Shown in pieces: positions 45,985 through 57,112 of a DNA stretch of 64,000 nt. Positions within the stretch are counted from its first letter, which is position 1; the number at the start of each line of letters is the position of its first letter. Under the pieces are notes generated by a model. It did not search any database and was not told where the DNA came from. It was given only the letters and a program-made list of their open reading frames with translations. Location: assembly GCF_003012055.1 (NCBI RefSeq), contig NZ_JYGE01000005.1, forward strand, positions 62,001-126,000, in the 5' to 3' direction. The stretch comes from Peptostreptococcus russellii. Lineage in GTDB: Bacteria; Bacillota; Clostridia; Peptostreptococcales; Peptostreptococcaceae. The translations under genes and the position numbers were made by a program.

Positions 45985-48051
45985 TTACTTACCTTCAGAT
46001 ATTTCCTTAGCAATAGATGCTGGAACCTGTGAGTAGTGATCAAATATCATTGTATAAGTAGCTCTACCCTGAGTTGCAGATCTTAGATCAGTTGCATATC
46101 CGAACATCTGAGATAGTGGAACGTGAGCTCTAATTACCTGTGCTCCGCTTCTAGCTTCCATACCCTGAATCATACCTCTTCTTGAGTTTAAGTCACCCAT
46201 AACATCACCCATGTAATCTTCTGGAGTAACAACTTCTACAGCGAATATAGGTTCAAGTAATACTGAATTACCCTTCTTCATAGCATCCTTGAATGCCATA
46301 GAACCAGCCATCTTGAAGGCCATTTCTGATGAATCGACTTCATGGTAAGAACCATCATATAGTTCAACAGCAACGTCAACTACTGGGTAACCAGCAACTA
46401 AACCAGACTGCATTGCTCCCTGGATACCCTGATCAACTGGACCAACATATTCCTTAGGAACTGAACCACCAACAGTTTTGTTTTCAAACTTGTATCCTTC
46501 GCCTGATTCAAGTGGATTAACTCTGATCTTAACGTGACCGTACTGACCTCTACCACCTGACTGCTTAGAGTACTTGTATTCAACATCAACTGGCTGAGTA
46601 ATAGTTTCTCTGTATGCAACCTGAGGGGCACCAACCTGTGCTTCTACCTTAAATTCTCTTAGAAGTCTATCAACGATGATTTCTAGGTGAAGCTCACCCA
46701 TACCACCTATGATAGTCTGTCCTGTTTCGTGATCTGTTCTTACTGTGAAAGTAGGGTCTTCTTCTGAAAGTTTCTGAAGAGCTACACCCATCTTTTCCTG
46801 AGCAGCCTTTGAAGCTGGCTCTATAGCAACGAAGATAACTGGTTCAGGGAATTCCATTGATTCAAGTATGATTGGATTTTCTGGATCACAAAGTGAATCT
46901 CCTGTAGTAGTATCCTTAAGACCTACTGCAGCTGCTATATCCCCTGCGTATACTTCTGTTAATTCTTCTCTTGTATTGGCATGCATCTGTAGGATACGTC
47001 CGATTCTTTCTCTCTTGCCCTTAGTAGCATTAAGTACATAAGAACCTGAGTTTAAAGTACCAGAGTAAACTCTAAAGAATGCAAGCTTACCAACAAATGG
47101 GTCAGTCATGATCTTGAATGCAAGAGCTGAGAATGGTTCATCATCTGATGCATGTCTTTCACTTTCTTCTCCATCTGCTAATAATCCCTTTATAGATTCG
47201 ATATCTGTAGGAGCTGGTAGATAGTCAATAACACCATCTAGTAACAACTGAACTCCCTTGTTCTTGTAAGCTGTACCACAGAATACTGGGTTCATTTCAC
47301 AAGCTATAGTAGCTTTTCTTATAGCAGCCTTAAGTTCAGGTATTGTTATTTCTTCACCTTCAAGATACTTCATCATTAGTTCTTCGTCAGTTTCAGAAAC
47401 TGATTCAACCATCATGTCTCTATATTCCTGAGCCTTATCTAATAGCTCAGCTGGGATATCCTGTTCTTCTATTTCAGTACCTACGTCATTTTTGTATATT
47501 TCAGCCTTCATAGTTAAAAGGTCGATTATACCAACGAAGTGGTCTTCAGTTCCTATTGGTAACTGAACAGGTACTGCATTAGCCTTTAGTCTGTCCTTCA
47601 TCATTTCAACAACGTTGTAAAAGTCTGCACCCTGTCTGTCCATCTTGTTAACAAATGCAATTCTTGGTACACCGTAAGTTTCAGCCTGTCTCCAAACATT
47701 TTCTGACTGTGGCTCAACTCCACTCTTTGCGCAGAATACTGCAACAGAACCATCAAGAACTCTTAGAGATCTTTCAACTTCAACTGTGAAGTCGACGTGT
47801 CCAGGAGTATCTATGATATTAACTCTGTGGCCCTTCCACTGACAAGTAGTAGCAGCAGAAGTGATAGTGATACCTCTTTCCTTCTCCTGATCCATCCAGT
47901 CCATCTGAGATGCACCATCATGAGTCTCACCTATTTTATGAGTACGTCCAGCATAGTACAAGATTCTTTCAGTAGTTGTAGTTTTTCCTGCATCTATGTG
48001 GGCCATTATTCCTATATTTCTAGTTTTTTCCAATGGAAATTGTCTAGCCAT
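45985..48051 (-). CDS. fusA: Elongation factor G
   Basis: This 688-residue translocation GTPase has [25 protein letters not shown] (G1), [22 protein letters not shown] (G3), [11 protein letters not shown] (G4), and domain IV/V sequence ending [34 protein letters not shown]. Length is standard. It lies between rpsG and tuf. GGAAAGAG precedes the ATG. Confidence 0.99.
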   Translation of the reverse strand: MARQFPLEKTRNIGIMAHIDAGKTTTTERILYYAGRTHKIGETHDGASQMDWMDQEKERGITITSAATTCQWKGHRVNIIDTPGHVDFTVEVERSLRVLDGSVAVFCAKSGVEPQSENVWRQAETYGVPRIAFVNKMDRQGADFYNVVEMMKDRLKANAVPVQLPIGTEDHFVGIIDLLTMKAEIYKNDVGTEIEEQDIPAELLDKAQEYRDMMVESVSETDEELMMKYLEGEEITIPELKAAIRKATIACEMNPVFCGTAYKNKGVQLLLDGVIDYLPAPTDIESIKGLLADGEESERHASDDEPFSALAFKIMTDPFVGKLAFFRVYSGTLNSGSYVLNATKGKRERIGRILQMHANTREELTEVYAGDIAAAVGLKDTTTGDSLCDPENPIILESMEFPEPVIFVAIEPASKAAQEKMGVALQKLSEEDPTFTVRTDHETGQTIIGGMGELHLEIIVDRLLREFKVEAQVGAPQVAYRETITQPVDVEYKYSKQSGGRGQYGHVKIRVNPLESGEGYKFENKTVGGSVPKEYVGPVDQGIQGAMQSGLVAGYPVVDVAVELYDGSYHEVDSSEMAFKMAGSMAFKDAMKKGNSVLLEPIFAVEVVTPEDYMGDVMGDLNSRRGMIQGMEARSGAQVIRAHVPLSQMFGYATDLRSATQGRATYTMIFDHYSQVPASIAKEISEGK

Positions 48052-48089
48052 CTCTTTCCTCCTTATATTACTTTAATACGCAAAGAATC

Positions 48090-48785
<696 letters not shown>

Positions 48786-48789
48786 TTAA

Positions 48790-49209
48790 TTACTTAGAAG
48801 CCTTTGGTCTCTTAGTTCCGTACTTAGATCTAGACTGTCTTCTGTTTTCTACACCAGCTGTATCTAATGTACCTCTTAGTATGTGATATCTAACACCTGG
48901 AAGGTCCTTTATTCTACCACCTCTTATAAGAACAACACTATGTTCCTGTAAGTTATGTCCTTCACCTGGAATATAAGCAGATACTTCTATACCATTTGTA
49001 AGTCTTACTCTAGCAACCTTTCTAAGGGCTGAGTTTGGCTTCTTAGGAGTTACTGTCTTTACAGAAGTACAAACACCTCTCTTCTGTGGAGCACTTATGT
49101 TAGTACTTCTCTTAGTTAGAGAGTTGTAACCCTTTTGTAGTGCTGGAGCAGTAGAAGTCTTTTCTACAGCTTTTCTACTCTTACGAATTAATTGGTTGAT
49201 TGTTGGCAT
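48790..49209 (-). CDS. rpsL: Ribosomal protein uS12
   Basis: This 139-residue S12 of the decoding centre begins [29 protein letters not shown], has [19 protein letters not shown] and ends [16 protein letters not shown]. The conserved lysine of KKPNSALRK is present, the site of streptomycin-resistance changes, and the wild-type context is kept. The ATG at 49207-49209 has GGAGGTG 5 nt upstream. It heads the str operon, with no rpoC upstream. Confidence 0.98.
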   Translation of the reverse strand: MPTINQLIRKSRKAVEKTSTAPALQKGYNSLTKRSTNISAPQKRGVCTSVKTVTPKKPNSALRKVARVRLTNGIEVSAYIPGEGHNLQEHSVVLIRGGRIKDLPGVRYHILRGTLDTAGVENRRQSRSKYGTKRPKASK

Positions 49210-49269
49210 CAACTACACCTCCTTTTTTAAAAATTTTTCGATCCCATAAACATGTGACCGCTAACCACA

Positions 49270-49294
49270 TCAATATACACTGTTTTGTATATCG
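49270..49294 (-). promoter_or_regulatory. Hairpin in the rpsL leader
   Basis: GATATACA / TGTATATT arms form a stem-loop about 65-85 nt before the rpsL start, within the predicted 155-nt leader. Confidence 0.4.
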
Positions 49295-49370
49295 ACTAAT
49301 TGATTTTGATGCTTTTAGTATTCTACTAAAAAAAAGTAACCTTAGTTATATCAAGATTACATACCTTTAT

Positions 49371-49399
49371 ATTTTAGCACTTGAAGGCAGTGCTGTCAA
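49371..49399 (-). promoter_or_regulatory. str operon promoter
   Basis: -35 TTGACA (49394-49399), 17-bp spacer, -10 TAAAAT (49371-49376) on the minus strand. It is a near-consensus promoter and the spacer contains GCACT...AGTGC. It makes rpsL the first gene of the transcript. Confidence 0.85.
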
Positions 49400-49955
49400 C
49401 AACATTTATATTTTTTTATTTCTAGATGAAATTCTATCTTTTCGTAAATATTGATAGTTTTTTACTATAATAAATTTTTGATATTTAAGTCTCTTTTTAT
49501 CATTGTTTATAGTCTATTTTTTTGAACTTTTTCTAACCAATTCATTAGTTTATAACCTATATACTATCTTTTAAGATATTTTTTTATCTTTTTTATCTTC
49601 TCTCCTAATTATTTTATTATAGAGTTCATTAAAAGCTTTAAAAATTATATTATTAATTATAATAAATGTCTACTATTATATAGCCAATATTTCCAAAGCT
49701 TAAACATATTTCTTTTTTTAATTTTTTTATAGAAATCTTCTTAATCTTAAAAAAATATTTAAAATTCTAAGTAAACTATGGAAATCCTTTCCCACTTTAT
49801 ATATAATTGTAATTGTAATTAGATTTATTTTTAAATTATTTCAATATGACTATCTTTTATATTTTCATTTTTTTATAATTGCCTATAAGTGTCAGTTATA
49901 TTTATCATGCATAATTATAAAGTACTCATTATTAATAAAACTTCTGGAGGACAGT
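49400..49955. other. Gap between the str promoter and the CapA-like gene
   Basis: About 555 AT-rich bases. No gene seen. The CapA-like gene's promoter should lie in the right part, but no strong hexamer pair stands out. Confidence 0.4.
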
Positions 49956-51137
49956 ATGGATTTTAAAAATGACAAGCACATAATTTTTACAACTATTTTT
50001 ATCACTTTATCACTTTTTATTGTTTTTGCGTTTTTTTTTATGTCTGAAATAAAAGACGTCAATGCTAGCAATAACTCCGTTGCTAAAACAGAAATAAAAA
50101 AAGTCAGCTTTGTTGGTGTCGGTGACAACCTTATACACGACTCTATATACAATTGTGCTGATTTAAAAGACGGTGTATATGGAGATGGCAAGTATGACTT
50201 CGACCCTCTATATTCAAATATAAAAAATGATATAAAAAACTATGACCTTAGATATATAAATCAAGAGTCCATAATTGCAGGGGATCAATATGGAGCTAGC
50301 ACCTACCCTCAGTTTAATACACCTGAATCTATGATAAAATCATTGACTGATTCAGGGTTTAATGTATTTAATATGGCAAATAATCACTCTCTTGATATGG
50401 GTTCAAACGGAATAAAAAGCTCCATCGATATTTGGAACAAGATAGATAATGTATATTTTACTGGACTATTTAAGAGTCAAGAAGATAGAGATAATCCCCT
50501 GATTATAGAGAAAAATGGACTTAAAATTGCCCTACTTTCTTATACATACGGGACAAACGGGATACTTCCCGACAAAGAATATAAAGTTTCTTATCTAGAT
50601 GAAGATGCCGTAAGAAAAGATATAGCAAAAGTATCTCCAAAGTCTGACTTTATATTAGTATCTGCACACTGGGGAGAAGAAGGCATAGAAGAAATAGATG
50701 CAACTCAAGAAAAATTTGCAAGGCTTTTTAATGAACTTGGTGTAGATGCCGTAATAGGAACTCATGCTCATAGGATACAAAAGGCTGAGTGGCTAAAAAA
50801 TTCAAAGGGAAAAGATACTTTAGTTTATTATGGAACTGGAAACTTTGTACACAATATGCTAGGAGCCCATACATACCTAGAAGGTATGCCTTCTTGGACT
50901 TTTGTAAAAGATGGTGATAAAAAATATATAGAAAATGCAAAGTTTACACCTCTAGTATTTCACCTAGAAAGAAATCAATATGGCTTAGATGGATCTGTAT
51001 ATAGATTGGACAAATATCCACTAGAACTTGCCAATAAACATATAGAAATGAGGGGAGCTGGAAGTTATCATATAGAAAACTATAAAACTAGTGTCAAAAG
51101 ACTTATACCAGAAGATATGATAGATATGGATTTATAA
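49956..51137 (+). CDS. CapA-family protein with N-terminal membrane anchor
   Basis: This 393-residue protein has a signal anchor at about 8-29 (IIFTTIFITLSLFIVFAFFF) and a metallophosphoesterase-like domain of the CapA/PgsA type. Motifs are VGVGDNLIHD near 53, NMANNHSLDMGSNG near 142, SAHWGEE near 235, IGTHAHRIQ near 265 and GTGNFVHN near 290. CapA proteins take part in poly-gamma-glutamate capsule synthesis or export in Bacillus, but many homologues lie outside capsule loci. None of capB, capC or capE is here. TCTGGAGGA lies before the ATG. The active-site residues appear complete. Confidence 0.88.
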   Translation: MDFKNDKHIIFTTIFITLSLFIVFAFFFMSEIKDVNASNNSVAKTEIKKVSFVGVGDNLIHDSIYNCADLKDGVYGDGKYDFDPLYSNIKNDIKNYDLRYINQESIIAGDQYGASTYPQFNTPESMIKSLTDSGFNVFNMANNHSLDMGSNGIKSSIDIWNKIDNVYFTGLFKSQEDRDNPLIIEKNGLKIALLSYTYGTNGILPDKEYKVSYLDEDAVRKDIAKVSPKSDFILVSAHWGEEGIEEIDATQEKFARLFNELGVDAVIGTHAHRIQKAEWLKNSKGKDTLVYYGTGNFVHNMLGAHTYLEGMPSWTFVKDGDKKYIENAKFTPLVFHLERNQYGLDGSVYRLDKYPLELANKHIEMRGAGSYHIENYKTSVKRLIPEDMIDMDL

Positions 51138-51183
51138 ATTAAATCAAGTTTTATATACAACAATTTAGATATTATTTATATGA

Positions 51184-51224
51184 AAAGAAAGTTAGAGTGC
51201 AAAAATACTCTACTTTCTTTTTTA
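51184..51224 (+). terminator. Terminator after the CapA-like gene
   Basis: Arms AAAGAAAGT...AGAGT / ACTCT...ACTTTCTTT (about 51,184-51,220) followed by a T-run on the plus strand. Confidence 0.8.
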
Positions 51225-51315
51225 TTTTAAAATTTTATAAATATTTAAGTAACTTTTTATGCCTCTTTATGCTATTATAGTCTTAGTGAAAAATAATAAA
51301 AAAGGAGGTAAAATT

Positions 51316-52542
51316 ATGGATTTAAACAAAAGAATTGATAGATTTGCACAACTTGCCATAAAGACTGGAATAAACGTCCAAAATGGTGAAACTCTTTTAA
51401 TAAGAGCTGATGTTGAATCTAGAGACTTTGCTAGAAGGTGTGTCAAAGAAGCCTACAAAGCTGGTGCAAAGCATGTATATCTTGAGTACTCTGATGAAAT
51501 AGTAACTAGGGAAACTTATCTATCTGCTCCAGAAGATTCATTTGATGAATATCCAGAATGGCAATCTTATAAGTATACTCAGATAGCAAAGGAAGGAGGA
51601 TCTTTTCTTTCAATATTATCCTCCGACCCAGACCTTATGAAGGGCGTAGATTCCTCTAGAATTGGAAGGTTTCAAAAGATAGCAGGAAAGTATTTAAAAG
51701 AATGGAGATCTTACACTCTTACAGACAAGGTAAAATGGTCTATAGTCGCTACTCCATCTGCTGCATGGGCAAGTAGGGTTCACCCAGAACTTTCAAAAGA
51801 AGATGCCATAGAAAAACTATGGATAGAGATACTTGACTGCTCTAGAGTAACAGATAATCCAGTAGATGAATGGAAAAAACATGTATCAAATCTTAGCGAA
51901 AAAACAGATTGGCTAAATAAAATGAATTTCAAGAAACTACATTATAAGTCTTCTAAAACAGACCTTGTAATAGAGCTTCCAGAAAATCATATTTGGCAAA
52001 GTGGTTCTGCTAGAGATCCACAAAATATTGAATTTTGTCCAAATATACCAACGGAAGAAGTATATTCAATGCCACATAAATATGGTGTGAATGGTGTGGT
52101 TTACAGCACTAAACCTTTGATATATGCTGGGAGTCTAATAGATGATTTTTGGATAAAATTTAAAGATGGAAAAATAGTTGATTTTGATGCAAAATCAGGT
52201 AAAGAAAATCTAAATGATTTAATCAATACAGATGATGGTTCATCTAGACTTGGTGAAGTCGCACTTGTTCCTTATGACTCACCTATATCAAATACAGATA
52301 CAGTCTTTTATAACACTTTATTTGATGAAAATGCATCTTGCCATTTAGCAATAGGGGCTGCTTATAGCTCAAATATCAAAAATGGTGAGAATATGAATGA
52401 AGATGAAATGGATAAAGCGGGAATGAACTCAAGTCTTACACACGTAGACTTTATGATTGGAGACAAGGATTTAAATATAGTCGGAGTCACAAATAAAGAG
52501 GAAAGCTTCCAGATTTTTAAAGACGGAAATTGGTCTTTTTAG
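51316..52542 (+). CDS. M29-family aminopeptidase
   Basis: This 408-residue metallopeptidase of the AmpS/AmpT/PepS family starts at the ATG at 51,316 with AAAGGAGGT upstream; the frame is open further upstream but there is no site. It has the N-terminal domain NKRIDRFAQLAIKTGINVQNGETLLIRA, VEYSDEIVTRE-like YLEYSDEIVT, and metal-site segments PNIPTEEVYSMPHKYGVNG, GSSRLGEVALVPYDSPIS and THVDFMIG. It removes N-terminal residues from peptides. A DHA2-type efflux gene follows after 15 bp. Confidence 0.93.
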   Translation: MDLNKRIDRFAQLAIKTGINVQNGETLLIRADVESRDFARRCVKEAYKAGAKHVYLEYSDEIVTRETYLSAPEDSFDEYPEWQSYKYTQIAKEGGSFLSILSSDPDLMKGVDSSRIGRFQKIAGKYLKEWRSYTLTDKVKWSIVATPSAAWASRVHPELSKEDAIEKLWIEILDCSRVTDNPVDEWKKHVSNLSEKTDWLNKMNFKKLHYKSSKTDLVIELPENHIWQSGSARDPQNIEFCPNIPTEEVYSMPHKYGVNGVVYSTKPLIYAGSLIDDFWIKFKDGKIVDFDAKSGKENLNDLINTDDGSSRLGEVALVPYDSPISNTDTVFYNTLFDENASCHLAIGAAYSSNIKNGENMNEDEMDKAGMNSSLTHVDFMIGDKDLNIVGVTNKEESFQIFKDGNWSF

Positions 52543-52557
52543 AAAGGGGGCATTTAA

Positions 52558-53997
52558 ATGTCTATAGAAAAAAAATTAATCGCATTGGCATTATTTATAT
52601 GTAATAGTATGGGGGCAATTGAAATCACGATTGTTACCACTGCAATACCTTCGATAGTTAAAGATCTTTCAGGTTTTAACTTATCAAGTTATATATTCTC
52701 TATATTTTTATTAACATCTACTATAGCAACCACTGTATTTGGAAAGCTTTCAGATATTTATGGAAAAAAGAAATTACTACAAATTGCCATAGTAATATTC
52801 TTAATAGGTTCTCTACTTTGTGGCTTATCACAAAGTATGGTATTTTTAATAATATCAAGAGCCATACAAGGTCTTGGTTCAGGAGCACTTACTACCCTAA
52901 CAATGGCTGTTATTGGAGACGTTTTTGCTGTTGAAGAAAGAGCAATGATCTCAGGTTACAACTCCACAGTATGGAGTGTTGCGAGTCTAATAGCACCTAT
53001 GTTAGGAGGTTTAATACTTCTTAGATTTACATGGCACTGGGTATTTTATATCAATATACCAGTTGGAATTTTAAGTATGATACTTATACAAAAGGCCTAT
53101 AAATTTGAAGATACTACTAGCTCTGATGAGTTGGATATCAAGGGACTTACTGTTATGACAATATTTGTAGTTTGTCTTTTACAGGCAATGTCAGCTCTTG
53201 AAAATCATTCATTTTTCAGTTTAAATGTTATCGGACTTTTTGCCGCTGCTATGGTATTTTTATTACTGTTTATCAAGGTCGAAAAGGGTGTAAAATCTCC
53301 AGTTCTTCCTTATCAGTTATTTTCTAAGGAAATACTGATAATAATGATTATTACATTCCTAAACTCAGTAGTACTTATTGCGATGGACGTATACAATCCA
53401 TCATTTATGCAAAGTGTTCAGGGACACTCTCCATTGATGTCTACTGTTCCGATTGTGCCTTTATCTGTAGCTTGGGTCTTGTCTTCATTCTTCCTTTCAA
53501 GGATAATAAGCAAGTACTCAACAAAATCTATCTTAATAGCCAGTCTAAGCGTTTTGGCTGCAGGTATACTCGGTCTTGTTAGTCTAAACCCTGAATCTAG
53601 TCCACTACATATGGGTATTGCTTCAGGAGTTATAGGTCTTGGATTTGGTGGAAGTTTCAATATGCTATTATTCATAGTACAAGAAACTCTTTCAAAAGAA
53701 GATATGGGAATGGCATCAGGTTCAGTTATGTTTGTAAGAACTCTTGGTCAAACTATAGGAATCAGTATGTTTGGATTAGTATTAAATAACTCTGTTATTA
53801 GATACTTTGCAAAGTCAGGTAAAGTTATTGATACAAGTACCTTACTTAGCAACAAATCAATCAGTCACCTAGACCTTGTGTCTTCTCAATTTAATGGATA
53901 TAATAATATCTATCTAGCTTGCTTTATTCTATCAGTAGCGTGTGTATTTATCGCACTGCTGCTTCCTGGAAAGAAAAAATTAGATAGCTATAACTAA
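52558..53997 (+). CDS. DHA2-family (EmrB/QacA type) drug efflux transporter
   Basis: This 479-residue MFS protein has about 14 hydrophobic helices, the number typical of the DHA2 drug:H+ antiporters. The loop GKLSDIYGKKKLL matches motif A. The next helices contain RAIQGLGSGALTTLTMAVIGDVFAVEERAMISGYNSTVWSVASLIAPMLGG with motif C-like sequence. AGAAAGGGG precedes the ATG. It follows the M29 aminopeptidase and may share its transcript. Substrate unknown. Confidence 0.92.
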   Translation: MSIEKKLIALALFICNSMGAIEITIVTTAIPSIVKDLSGFNLSSYIFSIFLLTSTIATTVFGKLSDIYGKKKLLQIAIVIFLIGSLLCGLSQSMVFLIISRAIQGLGSGALTTLTMAVIGDVFAVEERAMISGYNSTVWSVASLIAPMLGGLILLRFTWHWVFYINIPVGILSMILIQKAYKFEDTTSSDELDIKGLTVMTIFVVCLLQAMSALENHSFFSLNVIGLFAAAMVFLLLFIKVEKGVKSPVLPYQLFSKEILIIMIITFLNSVVLIAMDVYNPSFMQSVQGHSPLMSTVPIVPLSVAWVLSSFFLSRIISKYSTKSILIASLSVLAAGILGLVSLNPESSPLHMGIASGVIGLGFGGSFNMLLFIVQETLSKEDMGMASGSVMFVRTLGQTIGISMFGLVLNNSVIRYFAKSGKVIDTSTLLSNKSISHLDLVSSQFNGYNNIYLACFILSVACVFIALLLPGKKKLDSYN

Positions 53998-54077
53998 ATA
54001 AATAACTACAATTATTCAAATCTAGTTGAGTTTATCACTCAATCATTGTTATAATATATTGTAGAAAACTCATTTTT

Positions 54078-54114
54078 CTAGGGAATACAGATGTATTCCC
54101 TAGATTATTGTTTT
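54078..54114 (+). terminator. Terminator after the efflux gene
   Basis: Perfect 12-bp arms CTAGGGAATACA / TGTATTCCCTAG (54078-54089, 54092-54103) followed by ATTATTGTTTT on the plus strand. Confidence 0.75.
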
Positions 54115-54142
54115 AGGCAAGTCAAATTAAAAGGAGGAGTTT

Positions 54143-54700
54143 ATGAAAACTAATACCTTAAAACAACTAATTGTCTCAATTTTGGTAGGACTAGTATTTG
54201 GGCTAGCACTAAATATAGGACGTATATCAAGATTCGGCTTTGCAGCAAGTTTAGGGCAATTTTTCTATTTCTTTATACTTCTAGGTGGAACTTTCTTTCT
54301 TACTGGAATTATGTTTCATAGAAGAGGTAGAGAAACTACTAATATGAGAATTTTTGCTACAAAAATGCAAGAAGAAGGAATTCTTATAATGGATGAAGTC
54401 GCTGATTTATCAGTTGTTGGAGAGAAAAACATAAAGGGTTGGCTCTATCTTACTGATTCACTAGTAATCTTCGCAAATAGTCCAGACCCCGAATTAATTG
54501 AGAAAAAAGCTATGAGAATAGCTCTATCAAAGATTAAAAAAGTAGAAAATTTCAAACCTACATTCCTTACAAAGGATGGAATAAGAATTACACTACAAAA
54601 TGGTCAGCAACATGATATTTTAGTCGGTAGAACTAGTAAATGGATTGATGCTATTATAGAACAGGCTGAAAAGCGTCAAAATAAAAAAATAGCTAGATAA
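54143..54700 (+). CDS. Membrane protein with GRAM/PH-like domain
   Basis: This 185-residue protein has two N-terminal hydrophobic helices (about 5-25 and 33-56), then a cytosolic domain. That domain reads VGEKNIKGWLYLTDSLVIFAN, KAMRIALSKIKKVENFK and GIRITLQNGQQHDILVGRTSKWIDAI, in the order of a bacterial GRAM/PH-like fold. I do not recognise a specific family member, and its role is unknown. The ATG has AGGAGGAG upstream, with a terminator either side, so it forms a single-gene unit. Confidence 0.72.
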   Translation: MKTNTLKQLIVSILVGLVFGLALNIGRISRFGFAASLGQFFYFFILLGGTFFLTGIMFHRRGRETTNMRIFATKMQEEGILIMDEVADLSVVGEKNIKGWLYLTDSLVIFANSPDPELIEKKAMRIALSKIKKVENFKPTFLTKDGIRITLQNGQQHDILVGRTSKWIDAIIEQAEKRQNKKIAR

Positions 54701-54740
54701 AGAAAAAGACTTATCCATAAGGGTAGGTCTTTTATTTTAT
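54701..54740 (+). terminator. Terminator after the GRAM-like gene
   Basis: AAAAGACTTATCC / GGGTAGGTCTTTT stem (54704-54716, 54721-54733, with G-U pairs) followed by ATTTT. Confidence 0.75.
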
Positions 54741-54853
54741 TTATAGATTATTTAGTATAGATATTTATTTCAAGCCCATACTCTTTTTCTAAAGATTGGT
54801 TTTACAAAGCCCCTATGATATACTTTTATATATATCAACTAGGAGGAAAAAAT

Positions 54854-55528
54854 ATGATTGATGCTATTATTGTAGCTGCTGGATCTGGAAAAAGGATGAA
54901 AGCAAAAGAAAATAAACAATTTTTAAAAATAGAAGACAAACCTATAATTATTTGGACCTTAGAAAAGTTTTATAATAATAAAAATATAGATAATATAACA
55001 GTCGCAATTAGAAAAGAAGACGAAAAGAAAATGCTCTCTCTTTTTGATGAATATAATATGAAAAATATTCAGCTCGTATATGGTGGCAAGGAAAGACAAG
55101 ACTCCATAGAAAACTGTCTTGATACTATTATCCACACTGACTACGTTTTGATACACGATGGAGCTAGGCCTTTTGTTAGCGATGAAATTATAAATAATTG
55201 TGTAAATAACTGCCCTAAAAGCTCTTGTTGCACTGGGGTTTTGGCCAAAGATACTATAAAAATTGTGGATAAAGATAAAAATATTACTTCTACACCTGAC
55301 AGAAAATCTATATGGTATGCACAGACTCCACAGGCTTTCCACATTGATATTATAAGAGAAGCTTATAAATATGCAAGAGAAACTAATTTTATAGGAACAG
55401 ATGATGCTTCTTTAGTGGAAAATCTTGGCTATAAAGTCCAAATGATTGAAGGAAGTTATAATAATATTAAAATTACAACAAGGGAAGATCTGGCAATAGC
55501 AAAATATATTGCTCAATCTATAAAATAG
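54854..55528 (+). CDS. ispD: 2-C-methyl-D-erythritol 4-phosphate cytidylyltransferase
   Basis: This 224-residue MEP-pathway enzyme makes CDP-methylerythritol. It begins MIDAIIVAAGSGKRMKAKENKQFLKIEDKPI with the nucleotide-binding glycines, and contains the DYVLIHDGARPFVS motif, the AKDTIK segment, and the TPQAFHI motif. AGGAGG is before the ATG at 54,854; an upstream 13-codon extension is not family-like. ispF follows 9 bp later. Confidence 0.97.
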   Translation: MIDAIIVAAGSGKRMKAKENKQFLKIEDKPIIIWTLEKFYNNKNIDNITVAIRKEDEKKMLSLFDEYNMKNIQLVYGGKERQDSIENCLDTIIHTDYVLIHDGARPFVSDEIINNCVNNCPKSSCCTGVLAKDTIKIVDKDKNITSTPDRKSIWYAQTPQAFHIDIIREAYKYARETNFIGTDDASLVENLGYKVQMIEGSYNNIKITTREDLAIAKYIAQSIK

Positions 55529-55537
55529 GAGGTTTAT

Positions 55538-56017
55538 ATGAAAGTAGGAATCGGATATGATGTACACAAGCTTGTAAAAAATAGAGATTTGATAATTGGT
55601 GGTGTAAAAATAGATTACGAAAAAGGTCTACTAGGACATTCAGATGCGGATGTTTTAACTCATGCCGTTATAGATTCAATATTTGGAGCTCTTGGGCTAG
55701 GTGATTTGGGTAGACACTTTCCAGATACTGATCCTAAATTCAAGGGAGCTGATAGTTTAAAATTAATGGAGTATGCATATGAATTGATGAAGAAAAAAGG
55801 ATATGAAATAGGCAACATAGATTGTGTTATTATTGCACAAGCTCCAAAAATGGCTCCTCACTTAGAGCAGATGAAATCAAACTTTGCAAATATACTCCAT
55901 ACAGATATTGAAAATATTAATATAAAAGCAACAACAGAAGAGGGACTTGGCTTTACAGGTCAAAAAGAGGGTATTGCATCTCAATCAATCTGTCTGCTAA
56001 ATAAGCTTGAAAAATAA
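55538..56017 (+). CDS. ispF: 2-C-methyl-D-erythritol 2,4-cyclodiphosphate synthase
   Basis: This 159-residue trimeric enzyme forms MEcPP, a later MEP-pathway step. Metal-binding residues lie in IGYDVHKL (Asp8, His10) and the second histidine in [32 protein letters not shown] and [22 protein letters not shown] complete the family pattern. It is coupled to ispD. The rest of the MEP genes are elsewhere. Confidence 0.98.
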   Translation: MKVGIGYDVHKLVKNRDLIIGGVKIDYEKGLLGHSDADVLTHAVIDSIFGALGLGDLGRHFPDTDPKFKGADSLKLMEYAYELMKKKGYEIGNIDCVIIAQAPKMAPHLEQMKSNFANILHTDIENINIKATTEEGLGFTGQKEGIASQSICLLNKLEK

Positions 56018-56020
56018 ATT

Positions 56021-56065
56021 AGAAAAATAGCCCTTATCACTTGGATAAGAGCTATTTTCTTTTAT
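56021..56065 (+). terminator. Terminator after ispF
   Basis: AAAATAGC / GCTATTTT with inner CTTATC / GATAAG pairing (about 56,024-56,058) followed by T-rich sequence on the plus strand. Confidence 0.78.
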
Positions 56066-56099
56066 TATATTAAATTATATTTTATTGTCTAAGTTAAAC

Positions 56100-57077
56100 T
56101 TACTCTGTTGCTCCTCCACAGCTAGAACCTGCACCTGCTGTACAAGCATAGCAATGCTTACCTGTCTTAATCCTTCTAATATCTAAAGAATTATCTCTAA
56201 GCTCAAAGATGTCATTTATTCCTTCTATCTTCATATCTACCGCTTGGTTAAAATCGCAATCATATAAAGAACCATCCCAAGCTACAGATATCTGATTTCT
56301 ACACATCATATTTTCAACTGTTGCAGGATTGAAACTATAATAAAGTGTGTTCATATAATCTTCTAGGTTGCCACTTTCCTCTAGGAAATCAGCAAATCTA
56401 CCAATCGGATTATTTGTTATAGTATATAGATTATCGAATACTATCTGATAGTCTGAATATAATCTTTCCTTGTATAACTTTGTCATAGAGTCCTGATCAG
56501 GAGGAAGATATGCACCTGCTGGATTAAAAACTAAATCCAAATTCAAATCTGGACTTTTGCCATATCCAAGCTTATTTAGCATCTGTAAAGCCTCTATTGA
56601 CTTATCAAATACTCCTTCCCCTCTCTGTATATCTGCATTTTTCTTTGTATAAAATGGTAGAGAAGATACGACAGCCACCTTGTTATTTTTATAAAACTCT
56701 GCTATATGAGCATACTTTTTAGTAGTTAATATTACAAGATTAGTTCTTACAATTACCTTATCGGCTATCTTTGAACTTTCTTCTACAAACCACTCAAAAT
56801 GAGGGTTCATTTCTGGAGCCCCACCCGTTATATCCATTATTTTAAAGTTATATTTTTTAAATACATCTAAACACGCCTGTAAAACTTCCTTTGACATTTC
56901 CTCTTTTCTATCTGGACCTGCCTCTACGTGACAATGTTTACATCTTAAATTACATATCTTACCTACATTTACCTGAAGCGTAAATGGATTTTCTAAAGTC
57001 TTTAAAAAATCTTTTTCCTCTACTGAATCTTCAAACATAGCTATATTTACCTTACTATTTAGTTCTTCGATATTCAT
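56100..57077 (-). CDS. arsS: Radical SAM protein, ArsS-like (arsenosugar biosynthesis family)
   Basis: This 325-residue radical SAM enzyme has the cluster motif CNLRCKHC (Cys42, Cys46, Cys49), GGAPEMN, and a C-terminal cysteine-rich end CYACTAGAGSSCGG, the hallmark of the ArsS family. In its known members, ArsS joins arsenic to a sugar moiety. Here all cysteines are encoded as cysteine. The ATG at 57075-57077 has GGAG 7 nt upstream; the frame could start four codons earlier at TTG. It is followed in gene order by the AhpD-like partner. ArsM is not in this window. The symbol is a family assignment, not a proven activity. Confidence 0.88.
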   Translation of the reverse strand: MNIEELNSKVNIAMFEDSVEEKDFLKTLENPFTLQVNVGKICNLRCKHCHVEAGPDRKEEMSKEVLQACLDVFKKYNFKIMDITGGAPEMNPHFEWFVEESSKIADKVIVRTNLVILTTKKYAHIAEFYKNNKVAVVSSLPFYTKKNADIQRGEGVFDKSIEALQMLNKLGYGKSPDLNLDLVFNPAGAYLPPDQDSMTKLYKERLYSDYQIVFDNLYTITNNPIGRFADFLEESGNLEDYMNTLYYSFNPATVENMMCRNQISVAWDGSLYDCDFNQAVDMKIEGINDIFELRDNSLDIRRIKTGKHCYACTAGAGSSCGGATE

Positions 57078-57112
57078 TTTACTCTCCAAAATCTATATTT
57101 TAAGTAATTAAC

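Noticed and set aside
49892-50191. A minus-strand frame opposite the CapA-like gene start
   Set aside because: It overlaps the promoter-proximal part of a clear gene and has no domain or ribosome-binding site.
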